In this document: in pieces, positions 13,147 to 24,511 of the stretch
Numbering within the stretch: position 1 is the first letter of the stretch
How the letters are laid out: every line of letters begins with the position of its first letter
NCBI GenBank assembly: GCA_019096155.1
Contig: JAHCVI010000006.1
Coordinates: 1,488,001 to 1,552,000 of the forward strand
Reading direction: 5' to 3'
DNA: 64,000 nucleotides
DNA from: Staphylotrichum longicolle
Taxonomy: Eukaryota > Ascomycota > Sordariomycetes > Sordariales > Chaetomiaceae
Translations under genes and position numbers: made by a program
The notes under the pieces: model-generated
Told to the model about the DNA's origin: nothing
The model's input: only the letters and a program-made list of their open reading frames with translations
Databases searched by the model: none

Positions 13147-14565
13147 ATGGGCGAAGGGTCCAACAACCACGCCATTGTCTTCGGCGCATCGGGCCTTATT
13201 GGCTGGGCCCTGGTTGATCAGCTTTTGAGTCCCTACCCTCATACTAGCTCCTTCTCCAAGGTCACTGCGGTTACAAACCGGCCACTCAATCTCTCCGAGT
13301 GCCATTGGCCCGGCCCGGACTCCCACCGACCAGACCTGCAGCTTGTCTCCGGCGTTGACCTTCGTCACGGCGATGCGGCAACTCTAGCCGCGTGCTTGAA
13401 GCGGGAAGTGAAAGACATCGAAAGCGTCACGCATATTTACTACCTGGGTAGGCGTCTCCGTGTCTCCATTGCAGTATAGTTGGACAGAGACTCATGATCA
13501 AAAGTCTTCGCCGCAGTTGAAGACGACATCGAAGAGGTGGCGACCAACTTGCGCATGTTTGAAAATGTCATCAACGCCCACAACCTGGTCTGTCCCAATC
13601 TGCGGTTTGTGACATTTCCTGGAGGAACACGAGTGAGTACCACGAGAAGTCGCAAACTGAAACCAATTGTCGTATGCTAATTATTAGGGATATGGCATTT
13701 ACATACCCGGAGGGACGTTCACGCCTCCCTTGACCGAGGACTTGGTGAACAAGCTCCCGCCCAGCTACGCCAAAACTGTTGTCTACCCAGCGTACCGCGA
13801 ACTTCTCAACGCAGCGTCAAAAGGGAAGAAATGGACATGGTGCGAAGTTTGTCCAGATGCCATTGCAAGTCTTACGTTCATGAGCTCCAGCGTACTACCT
13901 GCAGCTAACACCCGGCCAAGATTGGATTCACTCCCAATGGCTCCCAGTTCAGCTTGGCCCTCCACTGGGCCCAATACCTGTCGTTGTACGCCGTGAACCA
14001 CGGCGTCGGACCAAATGAAGCGTCCAATACAACGACCGTCGAAGTCCCCTTCCCTGGCAACTCTGCCGGTGCCAACGCACTGTTCACCCCGGTATCGAGC
14101 AAGACCATTGCGCGGTTCATGATATACGCCTCACTTCACCCCGAGACGTGTGGTGGCGGACGACTGTTCAACATTGCCGACAACGAGACACCATGCACCT
14201 TTGGCGAGATTTGGCCCCAGTTAGCCAAATGGTCGGCCTCGTGGGTGTAGAACCTTCCGAGAACATGCAAGACCAGGATCGTGCTTTGCATGTTGGCGAG
14301 CTCCCTCAGACTAACTGTCTTTGACACCGGGAGAGTATGTGACCAAGCACAGGGATACCTTTGCCAAGCACGGAGCTGTGAATGCTGCCAGTGGAGGTGT
14401 TGGGACTGGTAGCCGCAGCTGGACAGCGTGGGTTATTGGCTGACCTTTGACCGGCAACTGTCTCTGCAAAATTTGAGGGAGACTGGGTTCGAAGGAGACA
14501 AGGACCCGGTCCTGGGTTGGTTAGAGAGCTTTGAGAAGTTTAGGGCAGCCGGATTGATAATCTAG
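13147..14565 (+). pseudogene. PRISE-like NAD(P)-dependent reductase, frame-broken 3' exon
   Basis: An SDR-superfamily protein of the progesterone 5-beta-reductase/iridoid synthase-like (PRISE) type, often found in fungal clusters as an enone reductase or epimerase-like enzyme. The N-terminal Rossmann motif is GASGLIG. Exons: 13147-13447, 13505-13632, 13688-13864 and 13921 onward. The third intron (13865-13920) is a GC-AG intron with donor GCAAGT and branch GCTAAC. In the last exon the conserved reading frame slips three times, each by one missing base: near 14233, near 14315 and near 14405-14415. The net loss is three, so the original frame returns before the stop at 14563-14565. As the sequence stands the protein ends early, at 14248-14250. 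Either the gene is decayed or the assembly has small deletions here. Family assignment is good; functional state is uncertain. Confidence 0.7.
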
Positions 14566-15614
14566 GGTCCCAACAGAAACAAATCACAGAGGAAACACCT
14601 CCTCTTACTTAGGTCTCGCCTCAAGACTGTTTGTAAAAATATACTCGTTTGTCGAAGCAGTGCCATCATCTCAGCCGCTCGCCAGCCACTGTTCACCCCC
14701 TGATGTGGCTGTGATACAACTAGGATGCACATATGATGGAGGGGAAGTCAGGATAAAGAAGTCTAGGTACGTAACCAGCGGTAGTCAAGACCTCATACGT
14801 TCCTTTTTGCATTTCGATCCTCCCGTACTACGCGCATCCGTCATGTCCCAACTCGTTGGGGGTTTCTCGTGCCCAAAGTTGTATCGCAGAGAATTCTGAC
14901 ATTCAACGGTTAGTTGACATCCCTCACGTTCTGAACGACAATATAACTAGAATCATTAGGATGGACTTCGACCCAGATTAAAATACGTCCCGGGCTATTT
15001 AGGTTAATGTCACGATTAGTCAATCTTTCATAAGGTGAGAATGATAAGATACAATGAACTGGCTACATAGCCGTTGGGAAATAGTCGCTGGCCGCAAGCT
15101 CGAAACTCTATCACGAAATCCTGGCCCGCCCCTTCGCCGCGTCGGGTATTGGCACATCAGCTCCGACGGAACACACGCCAAGGCAGGTAAATGCATAACA
15201 TGCCATCCTAGGATTGCGATTTCTGTCACCAAGAACGCGCCACGATCCTTGGCCCGTAAAGGTTTGAGAGCCGTGATAGATTTGCAATGACTGGACGCCG
15301 TCATGAGTGCGCCCGTTGATAACCCTCAGCCACTCGGCCTCCTCATTGACGTGCAAGTGAATCACGGCCCATTGACCTGCCCGGCCACCATTGGCCGGGA
15401 CCGTATCTCCGTATTGACCGCGGGCGCCGGCCTGACCCGGGGCACAATTCAAAAGGCCAACTCGAGCATCGGCCCGTTCTGGCCGTTCGGATACTGCCAG
15501 CGTGCATGACGCAGGCTCACCTGGCTCGTGATGACATCGGGAATAGTGTTTCCGTCAGCGATCCCTTTGTGACTGCTTTGCAACCAGAAAATGTGTCGTG
15601 GCGCAAGATTGCTA
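14566..15614. other. intergenic, no gene recognised
   Basis: About 1 kb between two convergent genes. ORFs of up to 113 codons overlap on opposite strands and show no domain or splice logic. Confidence 0.6.
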
Positions 15615-17699
15615 TTATAGGAGCTCTATGTTTCCGTGTTCATCGGCAGGCCAATCACCGGACTCCCATGTTCTCATCCCAGATTCGACATCCTTTTTCG
15701 CTTGCCTTTTTGCCGGTATGTCGTCCTGCTCGGACGAATACACCACCACTGCAGCCTCTTTGTCCTTGCAATCAATACAGGCGCAAGGAAGATACCGCGC
15801 GTATGCTACTCTGGAGCACAACGTAGGGGGTACCAGCCACGTACCTGAGAGCCTGTCACTCCGTGGATCTGGTAATGATGATCCCGAGTCCGACACTGCA
15901 TTCGCCGACGGAAAAGAACACGATAGTGATGACGACGGCGAAGGTCTCCACTCGATTTTCTCGAGAAGGACCGCAAAATCATCTTGAGCATGATGGCCAG
16001 TAAAATCTTCTCCCGCCGTCGCCGTAAGCCATGTGAGCTTAGTGCACGTCGGAGTCAAGTCATCAGGGTCATCCAGCCACGATGCCTTGGTTGGGTCCTT
16101 CCACCAAAGTTTCAGATCTGCCCACTCTACCAGGAGTGTTGAGTAATAGCTGCACAGCTGAGGACGCTGGAGCAACCACTTAGGCGGGTCCCTGGTAACC
16201 AGGTACTGCATCCGTTCCTCGGTCACCCTCCTAGCGTCGATCTCGTTGAGTAGGATGCTATCATGTTGCCCCCCGTGCTGCTGGTCAAAAGCACCTGCGA
16301 TACGACCAGGCTGAAGCCGCGCATACGCCGCCAGCAGCAGGGCCAACCCAACACCTACCCAGGTGCTCCACTGCCCGACAGCGACGGGCTCTTCTTGCTC
16401 AGGTAGGTAGTTGTTATCAAGCTCTAAACCATAAATGGCGAAGAGCGCGAAGGCGGGAAAAGCGAATTTGCCGACAGCGACCCAAACATACCACGCCATT
16501 GCAACAGTCATGGCGAAGCCACTCTTGGCCTTTGACGGGGTGTCGGCAGGCTTGTTCTTGGGAATGCGCAGCCGCCAGACGCCGGTGGCGCCACGTCCCT
16601 TTGTGGCTTTCATGTAAATGAAGTGTACGAGGAGGTCGACGGCCATAAGCGGAAATGCAACAAACAGCAGCATCTGCCAGACGTAAGACAAAATGGTGAT
16701 GGCGACGCAGAGAATGTAGCGGGGCGTTTTGAGACGCCTCCGGGGCGGGTCGCTTGATGTCAGGCGGCGATAGATCCAGTGGCGGCAGATCCGAGGCGGG
16801 AGTTCCGTGCTGAGGGTCGTGGAGGTAAGGATCAATGCTATCGCAACGTTTAGGGCAATCTCTGCAGGCGCTAGCGGGAAAATGCCGTCGTTATCCTGGC
16901 GACGGTCCGGGTCACTAACTGTTGGCGGGCTGGGCTCAAAGACGCCATCCCGGTGCTCCTGACGCATCGTTGGGGTGCCTAGGACCCTGCAAGTGTCCGG
17001 GATCAGTTCATCGGCCGCGGTGTGAAACATGACATTTCCGTTAGATTCGGTAGTGACACACGCGGTGGTGCACGCCGCCGCCATGTCCCCTTGATTCGGA
17101 TCAGGCAAGCCGCAACCGAGGTCAATCTCGATGAACAGACGGCTACTATGCCAGGTTTCAGACCCCGCGAATGTAAAAAACTTGGCGCAGAGAAGGAGCA
17201 CCGTCCAGAATATTAGGATGGGTGACGAGGCGCGGCGGAAGTGCTTGGAGGGCCACATGGCGAAGGTGAATCCAGCGAAGAAACCAGCGTGACAGATGAT
17301 GTTTACGGCTAAGATATCTGCATCGACTCCCGATTTGGCTGTGACGCTCAATGCGATGGCGTGGATGACGGCGGGGACGGTGTAGGCAGCAAGCCAGGCG
17401 GCGCCTGCGGCCAGGATCCATTTGTGGAATCGGAAGAAGAACACGACAACAACGACGACGTAGAAGAGGATGCGCTGGAATCGCGTGTAGATACCGCTGA
17501 CCGGGTAGACGCACGAGGCCGTTAGAGTGGCTGACATGGGGCAGTCGTTGAGGTCCTCCATGTCTGTTCGGAGAAGAAGGGACGGAGTCTGAGTAGGGCC
17601 GCCCCGGCTTGGCTGGATGAGTGATGCATTGACAAACTGTACAAGGATGGATAGTAGAAAGGGCAGAAAGCTGATGTACGATGCTTGCTTTTGAGCCAT
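15615..17699 (-). CDS. multi-pass membrane protein of unknown function
   Basis: A single-exon 694-residue ORF. The start at 17699 is chosen because it opens directly on a hydrophobic signal-like segment; an in-frame upstream start would add 36 polar residues. About eight further hydrophobic stretches are visible, including one run of six valines near residue 80-90. A long non-membrane region lies between about residues 200 and 280, and there is a hydrophilic C-terminal tail. I recognise no transporter signature. It is not an MFS or ABC protein, so a role in product export cannot be claimed. It lies between the PRISE-like gene and the second P450 and could be a bystander or a cluster-associated membrane protein. 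Confidence 0.7.
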   Translation of the reverse strand: MAQKQASYISFLPFLLSILVQFVNASLIQPSRGGPTQTPSLLLRTDMEDLNDCPMSATLTASCVYPVSGIYTRFQRILFYVVVVVVFFFRFHKWILAAGAAWLAAYTVPAVIHAIALSVTAKSGVDADILAVNIICHAGFFAGFTFAMWPSKHFRRASSPILIFWTVLLLCAKFFTFAGSETWHSSRLFIEIDLGCGLPDPNQGDMAAACTTACVTTESNGNVMFHTAADELIPDTCRVLGTPTMRQEHRDGVFEPSPPTVSDPDRRQDNDGIFPLAPAEIALNVAIALILTSTTLSTELPPRICRHWIYRRLTSSDPPRRRLKTPRYILCVAITILSYVWQMLLFVAFPLMAVDLLVHFIYMKATKGRGATGVWRLRIPKNKPADTPSKAKSGFAMTVAMAWYVWVAVGKFAFPAFALFAIYGLELDNNYLPEQEEPVAVGQWSTWVGVGLALLLAAYARLQPGRIAGAFDQQHGGQHDSILLNEIDARRVTEERMQYLVTRDPPKWLLQRPQLCSYYSTLLVEWADLKLWWKDPTKASWLDDPDDLTPTCTKLTWLTATAGEDFTGHHAQDDFAVLLEKIEWRPSPSSSLSCSFPSANAVSDSGSSLPDPRSDRLSGTWLVPPTLCSRVAYARYLPCACIDCKDKEAAVVVYSSEQDDIPAKRQAKKDVESGMRTWESGDWPADEHGNIELL

Positions 17700-18180
17700 G
17701 GTGTATTTGGCCGTTGTTTTCGGTTGTGAAGAAGACAAGGTACCTGTAGCGCGACACCGTCCGCCGTTGGGTAGCCAGCATCGCCATTTTGACCAAGGGA
17801 GAGGCAATTCTTCATTCGGATGCTATGAGCGACCAGGTTTTGCTTTTCAACTTAAGGCGCACCGAATTCCTTGTTTGCCGCCAAGCGTGGTGAGTTGGCT
17901 GTGCTATCTCTCTCGGCGATCTATGATTTGTTCAGGCTCAACTCGCATGCAGCCCAGGGCTGTGTGCATTGCAGGTGAGCCAGTCACTGCCTGTCACATC
18001 GGGCGCGTCCGAATCTGCCTTGGAATGGTGGGAGATCCTGGGCACCCACGTCCTCGTGCAGTGTCTCCAATCATATCCGCCAGGCAACTTGGAAGTGAGG
18101 AAACTTCAAGCACTTGCGGCGTCTTTGGTGCCAAAGGCTCCCCTAACAGGGAAAGCACCAAACTTGCCGTCGCTGCCATC
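17700..18180. other. intergenic
   Basis: The promoter region of the membrane-protein gene and 3' flank of the second P450, both on the minus strand. No gene seen. Confidence 0.6.
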
Positions 18181-19931
18181 TCACTTCTTCCCCCTTCGCA
18201 CGACAACCCGACACGGAAACCCATCCGCCGGATGCGCTCCGCCACCCCCCTTCTCCGCCTGGTACGCTCGGTTCCCATCCACATCCCTGGCCCCCTCCCT
18301 CGGAAACATCCTATCCCACTCGTCATACGCCGGCCTGATGTCGAACTCCCGCACCGTCATCACCAACGCCACCTTGAGCTCCGTCATGGCCAGCGTCTGC
18401 CCGACGCACCCCCGCGGCCCAAACTCAAACGCCCGCCACGCCCCCTTGACCGGGTACAGCGGGTCATCGGGCCCGACCAGCCACCGCTCGGGGAGGAACT
18501 CCTCAGCGCGCACCCAAAACCGCGGGTTGTGGTGCAGCGCCACCGTCAGCATCCACACGCTGCAGCCCTCGGTCGGGTACCGCCTGCCGTCGTCGTCGAC
18601 GATTTCCACGCCCTTGCGCCCTTCGCGCATGGACGCCGCGGGCGGGAAGAGCCGGAGGACTTCCTTGATGGCGGCGGTGGTGTACGGGAGTTGGTTGAGG
18701 CGCTGCGGGTCGGCGGAGATGAGAGCGTGGGCTTGGGACGGGTCCGGGCCGAAGACTTGGTCGTGTTCCGCGCGGACGAGGGTGAGAGATTTGGGGTGGG
18801 TGGATAGGAGGTGGTAGCAATAAAGCAAGGTGCTGCTGGTTGTGTCGCGTCCGCCGAAGAGGAAGCCGCGCAGTTGCGGGGCAACGAGGCGCTTGAACTC
18901 GGCAAGGGGGGGTGCGGAGCCAGTCGAGACTTTCTCTTCTTCGAGGTACTTGGCGAGGACGAGGGACATGACCGACTTGGAGGGCTTGGGAGTGCTGCCA
19001 GGCTTGAGTTCCTTGAGGTGCTCGGCGTAGCGCTTGTCGATCTCAGCGCCGATGAGACCATCCATGAGACGGTTGTTGTACCAGAGCACCAGCGGGCGGA
19101 TTGTGAGGAACCGCTTGAAGGGGTTGAACGTCGTCCCAAACGACGTCCACTCAATCTGCCGCTGCAGAGCCTTTGCGAGCGGGCTGTCTTGAGTTTGGTG
19201 GTGCAATCGCGTGTCTCTAGTTAAGGTTGGGAGACATTTAGTAAAGGTCCAGAAGAGACGGCCCTACATGAGATGACACTCACAAGGCAACGGCAGCAAT
19301 GGTGTCTACGGTAAGCCGCAAAGTCATCTCTTCCAACTGAAACACCTTGGCTTCTCTTGCACGTTTTCGTAGCAGGTCACAAAACACGGCGACCTCATCT
19401 GCAATCAGATGAGCGAGGCCGAGCATGTAGTTGGGATTGAACCCAGGGTTGATCAGACTCCGCCATCTTTTCCACGTCTCACCGTGCATCGTGATCAACG
19501 CAGGTCCTCCGGCAATTACTTCAAGGGGACGGGTGAGAATTTCTGGTTTCGAGAAGTTGAATGACTGTGCCTGGGATGCACCCGAAGGCGTGGTCACGAC
19601 AAGCCAGGTGCCGAAGAACGGCCACATGTTGACATAGAATATCCCGCTTGGGAACTGCTTGGATAGCTGCTTCATCACGGTGTGGATGGTTGCTCTGGGC
19701 GGCATGGTCGCGATGATCTTCTTCAGGGCGCCAAAGTGCCCAGCCAGCGGGCTGAATTCTGGCATTGGCTGTATCTGGGATGAGTTTGCTGGATTTCGAA
19801 CATGATGTAATGTCACTCACCAGCCTTGCCGCCTGAAGTTTCCAAACAGCTGCACGGGCGGCATAGAATCTCGTCAGGAACCATGTGAGGGCACATAGTG
19901 CCCCGGCAATCAGGACTCGACCATCAACCAT
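18181..19931 (-). CDS. cytochrome P450, CYP59 (VerA/StcS)-like (cluster P450 2)
   Basis: A 543-residue P450. Exons in transcription order: 19931-19821, 19768-19284 and 19216-18181; all junctions keep frame. Features are an N-terminal membrane anchor, the I-helix GGRDTTSS, the K-helix KEVLRLFPP, the PERW region and the heme loop FGPRGCVGQTLAM (Cys469). The C-terminal AHPADGFPCRV pattern and the YDEWD segment are typical of the CYP59 group, which includes the versicolorin A hydroxylase AflN/StcS. In that pathway the enzyme works with a Ver-1-type SDR to convert an anthraquinone toward a xanthone, and a Ver-1-type SDR does occur at 22570-23516. Substrate here is inferred only. It is divergent to the EthD gene. 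Confidence 0.9.
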
Positions 19932-20415
19932 GGTGGTGACTCGAACAGTTACGGGCCGCAGTGCCCAAACAAAGAGCCAATAATACAAGCTTCCAGTTGG
20001 TTGGTAAGGGGTACCGTCTGGTGTCACTGGCAGCACGTGGTTTCTCAGACAGTCATGGCAGTCTGATGCCGAGAAGTGGCGTCAAAGAAGACAAGCAGGT
20101 CAAGGTGCGGTCACCGGACTGCAGGACGTGTTAGGCTACGAAGAGGGCGCGGTCCGTGATTCCGTCGTTTGGCATTGCCGTATCATGGTGGGTGCGTATC
20201 TGTGTGGCTGGACGCCGGACCTGCAAAAGAATCCCCGTTGGAAGCAGATCGCTTGCTGAGCCGGGGACCGATCGTACCACGGCGTGAACCCGGACCCCGT
20301 CGCGTTGTTTGTCCGTCCGTCTTAATGGTCTCAGATTGTCTTGAATGACGCGTCATCGAGTGAAACCAATCACGATTCCCTTTCTTCCTAGACATTGGCC
20401 TGGCCATCCGCTGCA
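19932..20415. promoter_or_regulatory. divergent promoter between P450 2 and the EthD gene
   Basis: A 484-bp interval between two divergently transcribed cluster genes; shared control is likely. No confident factor site could be picked out. Confidence 0.4.
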
Positions 20416-20802
20416 ATGTCCTCTGGTCCATTCATCGTCGTCATTTTCATCACTCGCAAGCCGACACTCTCGCCCGAAGAGTTCAAGGACCACTGGGAAA
20501 ACAGACACGTGCCGCTTCTCAAGTCGCTGGCCGGCGCCCGCTTCCCGCTGTCGCACCGTCGGCACTACCTTTCCCGAGACCCGTCGGCCCCCGATTATCC
20601 GCTACGAGTCTTGGTGGGGCAGCTCAAAGACTTCGATTTTGACGCCTTTACCGTGGTGACATTTGAAAGCGAGACAGCCTTCAAGGAGTTTGTGCCAACC
20701 ATGACGCGGCCAGAGGTGCTCAAGGATGAGGACCGGTTCACTGTTAGGAGAAAGATGAAGGCAGTGATTGTGGGGGAGATCAACATTGCGACGAGGGAGT
20801 GA
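20416..20802 (+). CDS. EthD-domain protein
   Basis: A 128-residue single-exon protein with the ferredoxin-like EthD fold; the opening FITRKPTLSPEEFKDHWENR and a C-terminal VRRKMKAVIVGE strand are typical. Several EthD proteins in fungal aromatic-polyketide clusters are decarboxylases or help cyclisation and oxidation of anthrones (for example in agnestin and trypacidin pathways). The start at 20416 is the first ATG; an upstream TTG at 20395 is unlikely. Its position between the P450 and the glutathione transferase supports a tailoring function. The exact reaction is unknown. Confidence 0.85.
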   Translation: MSSGPFIVVIFITRKPTLSPEEFKDHWENRHVPLLKSLAGARFPLSHRRHYLSRDPSAPDYPLRVLVGQLKDFDFDAFTVVTFESETAFKEFVPTMTRPEVLKDEDRFTVRRKMKAVIVGEINIATRE

Positions 20803-21001
20803 GCTTGCGCCAGCATGGAGCAAATCGGAGGCAATTGTTGGGCAAACAAACGGACTGCGCAATTGAGGGAATGTAACCAGGTTTGCGCCAGATAATGTTA
20901 ATATGCCACCCGGAACCGCTCGCACGTTGTATTTTCCTTTCCCTTCAGTGTGACCACCTGTCCTTCCCAAACCGTTCCCTGCAACTGACCCCTGGTTCTC
21001 C

Positions 21002-21858
21002 ATGACCATGACGTTTGGCACTCTATACACGCGCCCGGTATGCTTTGTCGTCTCTCCAATGCATCTTCGTGTACATCTTTAGCCCGTACTAACACACCGT
21101 CATAGTTTAACCCACGCTCCCAAGCCATCTTGGCCGTGGCAAAGGCGTCTGACCTTCCTCTCGAGCTCGTCACCATCACATCCTCCCAAGCAGCCCCTGA
21201 GTCCTACCGCAAGCTCAACCCTCTTGGCAAGATTCCCACCCTTGTCACCGCCGACGGCTTCGTTCTCACCGAGTGCATTGCCATCGCCATCTACAGTGCG
21301 TCTTCCCCCCATCTCCTAAAACGGCTTACCAACTCACTCACCCCTGCAGTCACATCCCAATCTCGTGCCCCTACCCTCCTGGGCGCCACAAAGGAAGACT
21401 ACGCCTGCATTCTTCGATGGATGTCCTTTGCTAACTCCGAGATCCTTCCCTCCCTCGGAGGATGGTTCAACCCGCTCATAGGGCGCAATTCTTTTGTCCA
21501 AGACGAGGTGGACGGGCATCGCCAGGCGACACTCCAAAAGTTTCAGATCTTGGAGGATCATCTCGCCTCATTGCCGCCGCCACCCGCTCAAGACAGGCAA
21601 GATATTGAGGGAGGCGTAGAGGCAAACAGTGCGCGGTACCTCGTGGGAGGGAATTTGACCCTGGCGGATCTGTTCGTTGCGGGCATTGCGTCGGGGGCGT
21701 TCATGTTCTTTTTGGATACCGAGTGGAGGGAGCGGCATCCGGCGTGTACGGGGTGGTTTCGGCACGTGGCGGGCTCGAAGATGTTGGAGGACGTGATGGG
21801 CAAGCCGGTGTTGGCGGAGAAAGCGATGCCGAGTGTGCCGCCGAGGAGGGAGGAGTAA
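21002..21858 (+). CDS. glutathione S-transferase, EF1-gamma type (StcT-like)
   Basis: A 244-residue GST. Exons: 21002-21037, 21106-21295 and 21350-21858. The N-terminal thioredoxin fold begins with GTLYTRP, split by the first intron, and contains NPLGKIPTLV and the TECIAIAIY segment; the alpha-helical C-terminal domain has the GGNLTLADLF signature. This is the elongation-factor-1-gamma-like GST group, which also occurs in sterigmatocystin clusters as StcT. Likely roles are glutathione conjugation of an electrophilic intermediate or detoxification. Two ATGs, 21002 and 21008, are both possible starts. Confidence 0.88.
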
Positions 21859-22569
21859 GGGCATCGAGGAGGGAGGAGTAAGGGCATGAGGTTGCTACGG
21901 GAGGGCCATGACAAGGGGATGAGCAAGTCTAAATATTGTCGATTTGGGTTACTACTGTCGTGAGGGTAAATACGAGCGTTCCTTGGGGCTAAAACGTGTT
22001 GAAGGGCATATGCGTTTCCAGCAGGTTTTTGCAAATCATGCGGAGCAACTACATGTATGAACCGATCTGATGATTGAAGCACTGACGTGAGTCTTTGCAT
22101 AAGGAGGATGGAGAGGTCTTGGATTTGTATGGCAGTGATGTATGAATAGGCATATAATACTGTAAGGGGGAAGTGATCGAAACGAGACACAACCACGCTC
22201 AATCACCAGACTAAGGGGTAGCTCAGATGTAACAGAGAGTTGGAGAGGGTTAAACTCCAAACAAACTCGGGCAACGACAAGATTACAGGCACTGCATTAG
22301 TTTATTGCATTATCAATTTTGCATCTGATCGGTTCACGGATTTCTGAGTTTCGATTCGAAGTCATGGATTGATTGTGGGACGTGGTTGGCCAATTGTCAC
22401 TGGGCATCGGCAATCGCTTGCCCAAGAGGGGAGGTTCGGTGACCGAAATACAGGGACTGGCAGGGGTGCTTCTTCTGTGCACACCAACTCCAAGACATTG
22501 ACCACTCTATGTACCTTTCGGGCATGCATACCATGTATTACCGAGTGCGCGTCGGCAACCATGCCAAAA
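21859..22569. other. convergent intergenic spacer
   Basis: The 3' flanks of the GST and SDR genes. A near-perfect repeat of GCATCGAGGAGGGAGGAGTAAG-like sequence follows the GST stop at about 21843-21885. Nothing else is recognised. Confidence 0.55.
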
Positions 22570-23516
22570 TCACCTGTATGCACCACCATCGATGCCTATG
22601 GTTTTCCCTGTGATCCAACCCGCGGCGTCCGAGGCGAGGAAGCACACAACGCTGGCAATATCGTCCGGCACGCCAACTCTTCCCAGTGGAGACATCCAAG
22701 CAGCCCGCTGCGTTGTGTACATAGCGTCAGAAAGAGGAAGTAAAAGGCAAAAGGGCGTGGATGGGTCTTACGTCGTCAATCATCTGCTCGGTGTACTCGG
22801 CACCGTCAGGAATGTACTCGCGCGCAACGGCCTTGAACATGTCCGTCTTGATGGCGCCCGGCGCCACGCCGTTGACTGTAATCTTCTTGTCGCCGCAGTC
22901 GATAGACTAACCCCCCCGCATCCAATGCACCGTGTTAGCTTTCCCTCTTTGGCACCGCACCGCACACACGCCGGGCGGGTCCACGCACCATGCACTTGAC
23001 AAACGTCTCAATGGCGCCTTTGCTCCCCGAATACACGGTATGGTTGGGGACCCCCTTGACCGTGGCCGTATTCGAGCTCGTCAAGATGATGCGACCTCCG
23101 ACACTCAGCCGCTTGTACGCCTCGCGCGCCACAAAGAACTGCCCGCGCGTGTTGATCCCAAACACGCGGTCAAACTCCTCAGGAGTCACATCCTTGAGGT
23201 GCCCGAACGAGACGACCCCGGAGTTGGACGAGACAATGTCCAGCTTGCCAAAGTGCGCCACCGCCTCGTCCATGAGCCGGACGATCTGCGCGACGTCGCT
23301 CACGTCGGCCCGGATGGCGACGGCCTCGCTGCCCGCGGCCTTGATCTGAGACACGACCGCGTTGGCGGGGCCCGACGAGTGCGCGTAGTTGACGACCACC
23401 TTGGCGCCGCGCTGGCCGAGCGCGAGAGCGATGGCCGCGCCGATGCCCCGGCCGGAGCCGGTCACCAAGGCGACTTTGCCGTCGAGGCGGAAGGAGTCGG
23501 TTGCGAGCTGCGCCAT
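22570..23516 (-). CDS. Ver-1/tetrahydroxynaphthalene-reductase-type SDR
   Basis: A 266-residue classical short-chain dehydrogenase. Exons in transcription order: 23516-22989, 22906-22772 and 22707-22570. The NADPH-binding TGSGRGIG is at 19-26, catalytic Ser148, Tyr162 and Lys166 are in place, and the NSGVVSFG segment and IDGGAYR C-terminus are diagnostic of the group that includes StcU/AflM (Ver-1) and the tri/tetrahydroxynaphthalene reductases. These enzymes reduce polyhydroxylated aromatic rings through their keto tautomers. With the CYP59-like P450 next door, a Ver-1-like deoxygenation step on an anthraquinone is plausible. A role in DHN-melanin is less likely because no scytalone dehydratase is seen. 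Confidence 0.93.
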
Positions 23517-24511
23517 TGTCGACGAGAGAGAAGGAGAGAGATGGTAAGGAGTGAGGTGAGTGTAAGCTGATTGTTGAGGTTGAGGTTGGTGAGCTTCATG
23601 GCGCCAGACACAGCTTAAGTGTTTGAGACTTGCACGAGATGCGTGTGTGAGACTGCTCTGAGATGTGTCTTGTGTTCTCGGGTTCCGACCATATGGCTCA
23701 GGCAACTGCGCGTGCACCGCACCGATCCGGATCCCGGGCTACCGGTTACCGTCAGATTGAGAGCTGGGTCGCGATCCGGGGAGATGTCTTCGACTCAGTC
23801 TCAGTCCCGGTCGGCCTCGGTCCCGGTCCGTCTCAGTCCCGGAAGCGGTGGCGTTGTTTGGATCAGTTTGGGTATGTGACCGAGTATGGAGGCACATAGC
23901 AGCCAGAATGTGCCTGTAATGAGCTGTCTCATGAAAGGGTCAACCGGCTCAGTCATATCCCTTCCATCACCTCCGAAACACGCCATGGCCAGATGGTAAG
24001 GATCACTACTGATGCAGGTTCGTTTGTCCTTGTATCCTCTTGTACGTTGTACTGCACAGCCCACGTGGAAGGCAGCCGAGTGTGTCTTACACTGATGAGC
24101 GCGAAGCCTCAAAAATGGTGAATGGTTGCGAAAGAGCTCCCTTATGGAACTCTAATATCTGGTTCTCAGCGACGAACCTATTTGAGAGGTGGTTGTGTGC
24201 CCCAACGTTTCCTCCGAAGCCACGCTTTGATACCTGGTTCAACTGGAATTGTAATCAGCTTAGGCTGTTGCCAAATTGTCCAAAATGTCTACCGACTTTG
24301 GACAACATGCGGTGGCATTTGCCTTCAGTCTGCTGAACCTCTCTACGTGCCATCCTGGAAAGGGTTCTGTCAAATGGTTGCAGAGGAGCACAACTGGGTT
24401 TGCTAAGATGGCTTCATGAGTTGCTGGATTTAGGTCAAGCATTGGCGTTGGCTAGGTACATCATGCTCATCCTGCTTCCTGACACCTAGTAGGCCAGAAT
24501 CCAAGGTGAAA
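23517..24511. other. intergenic
   Basis: About 1 kb upstream of the SDR. It contains a short stretch of repeated CTCAGTCCCGGTC-like units at about 23795-23845. No gene recognised. Confidence 0.55.

Noticed and set aside
22570..23516. DHN-melanin interpretation of PKS plus reductase
   Set aside because: The reductase family fits melanin too, but there is no scytalone dehydratase, and the CYP59, GST, AKR and flavin monooxygenase set points to a sterigmatocystin-like pathway.
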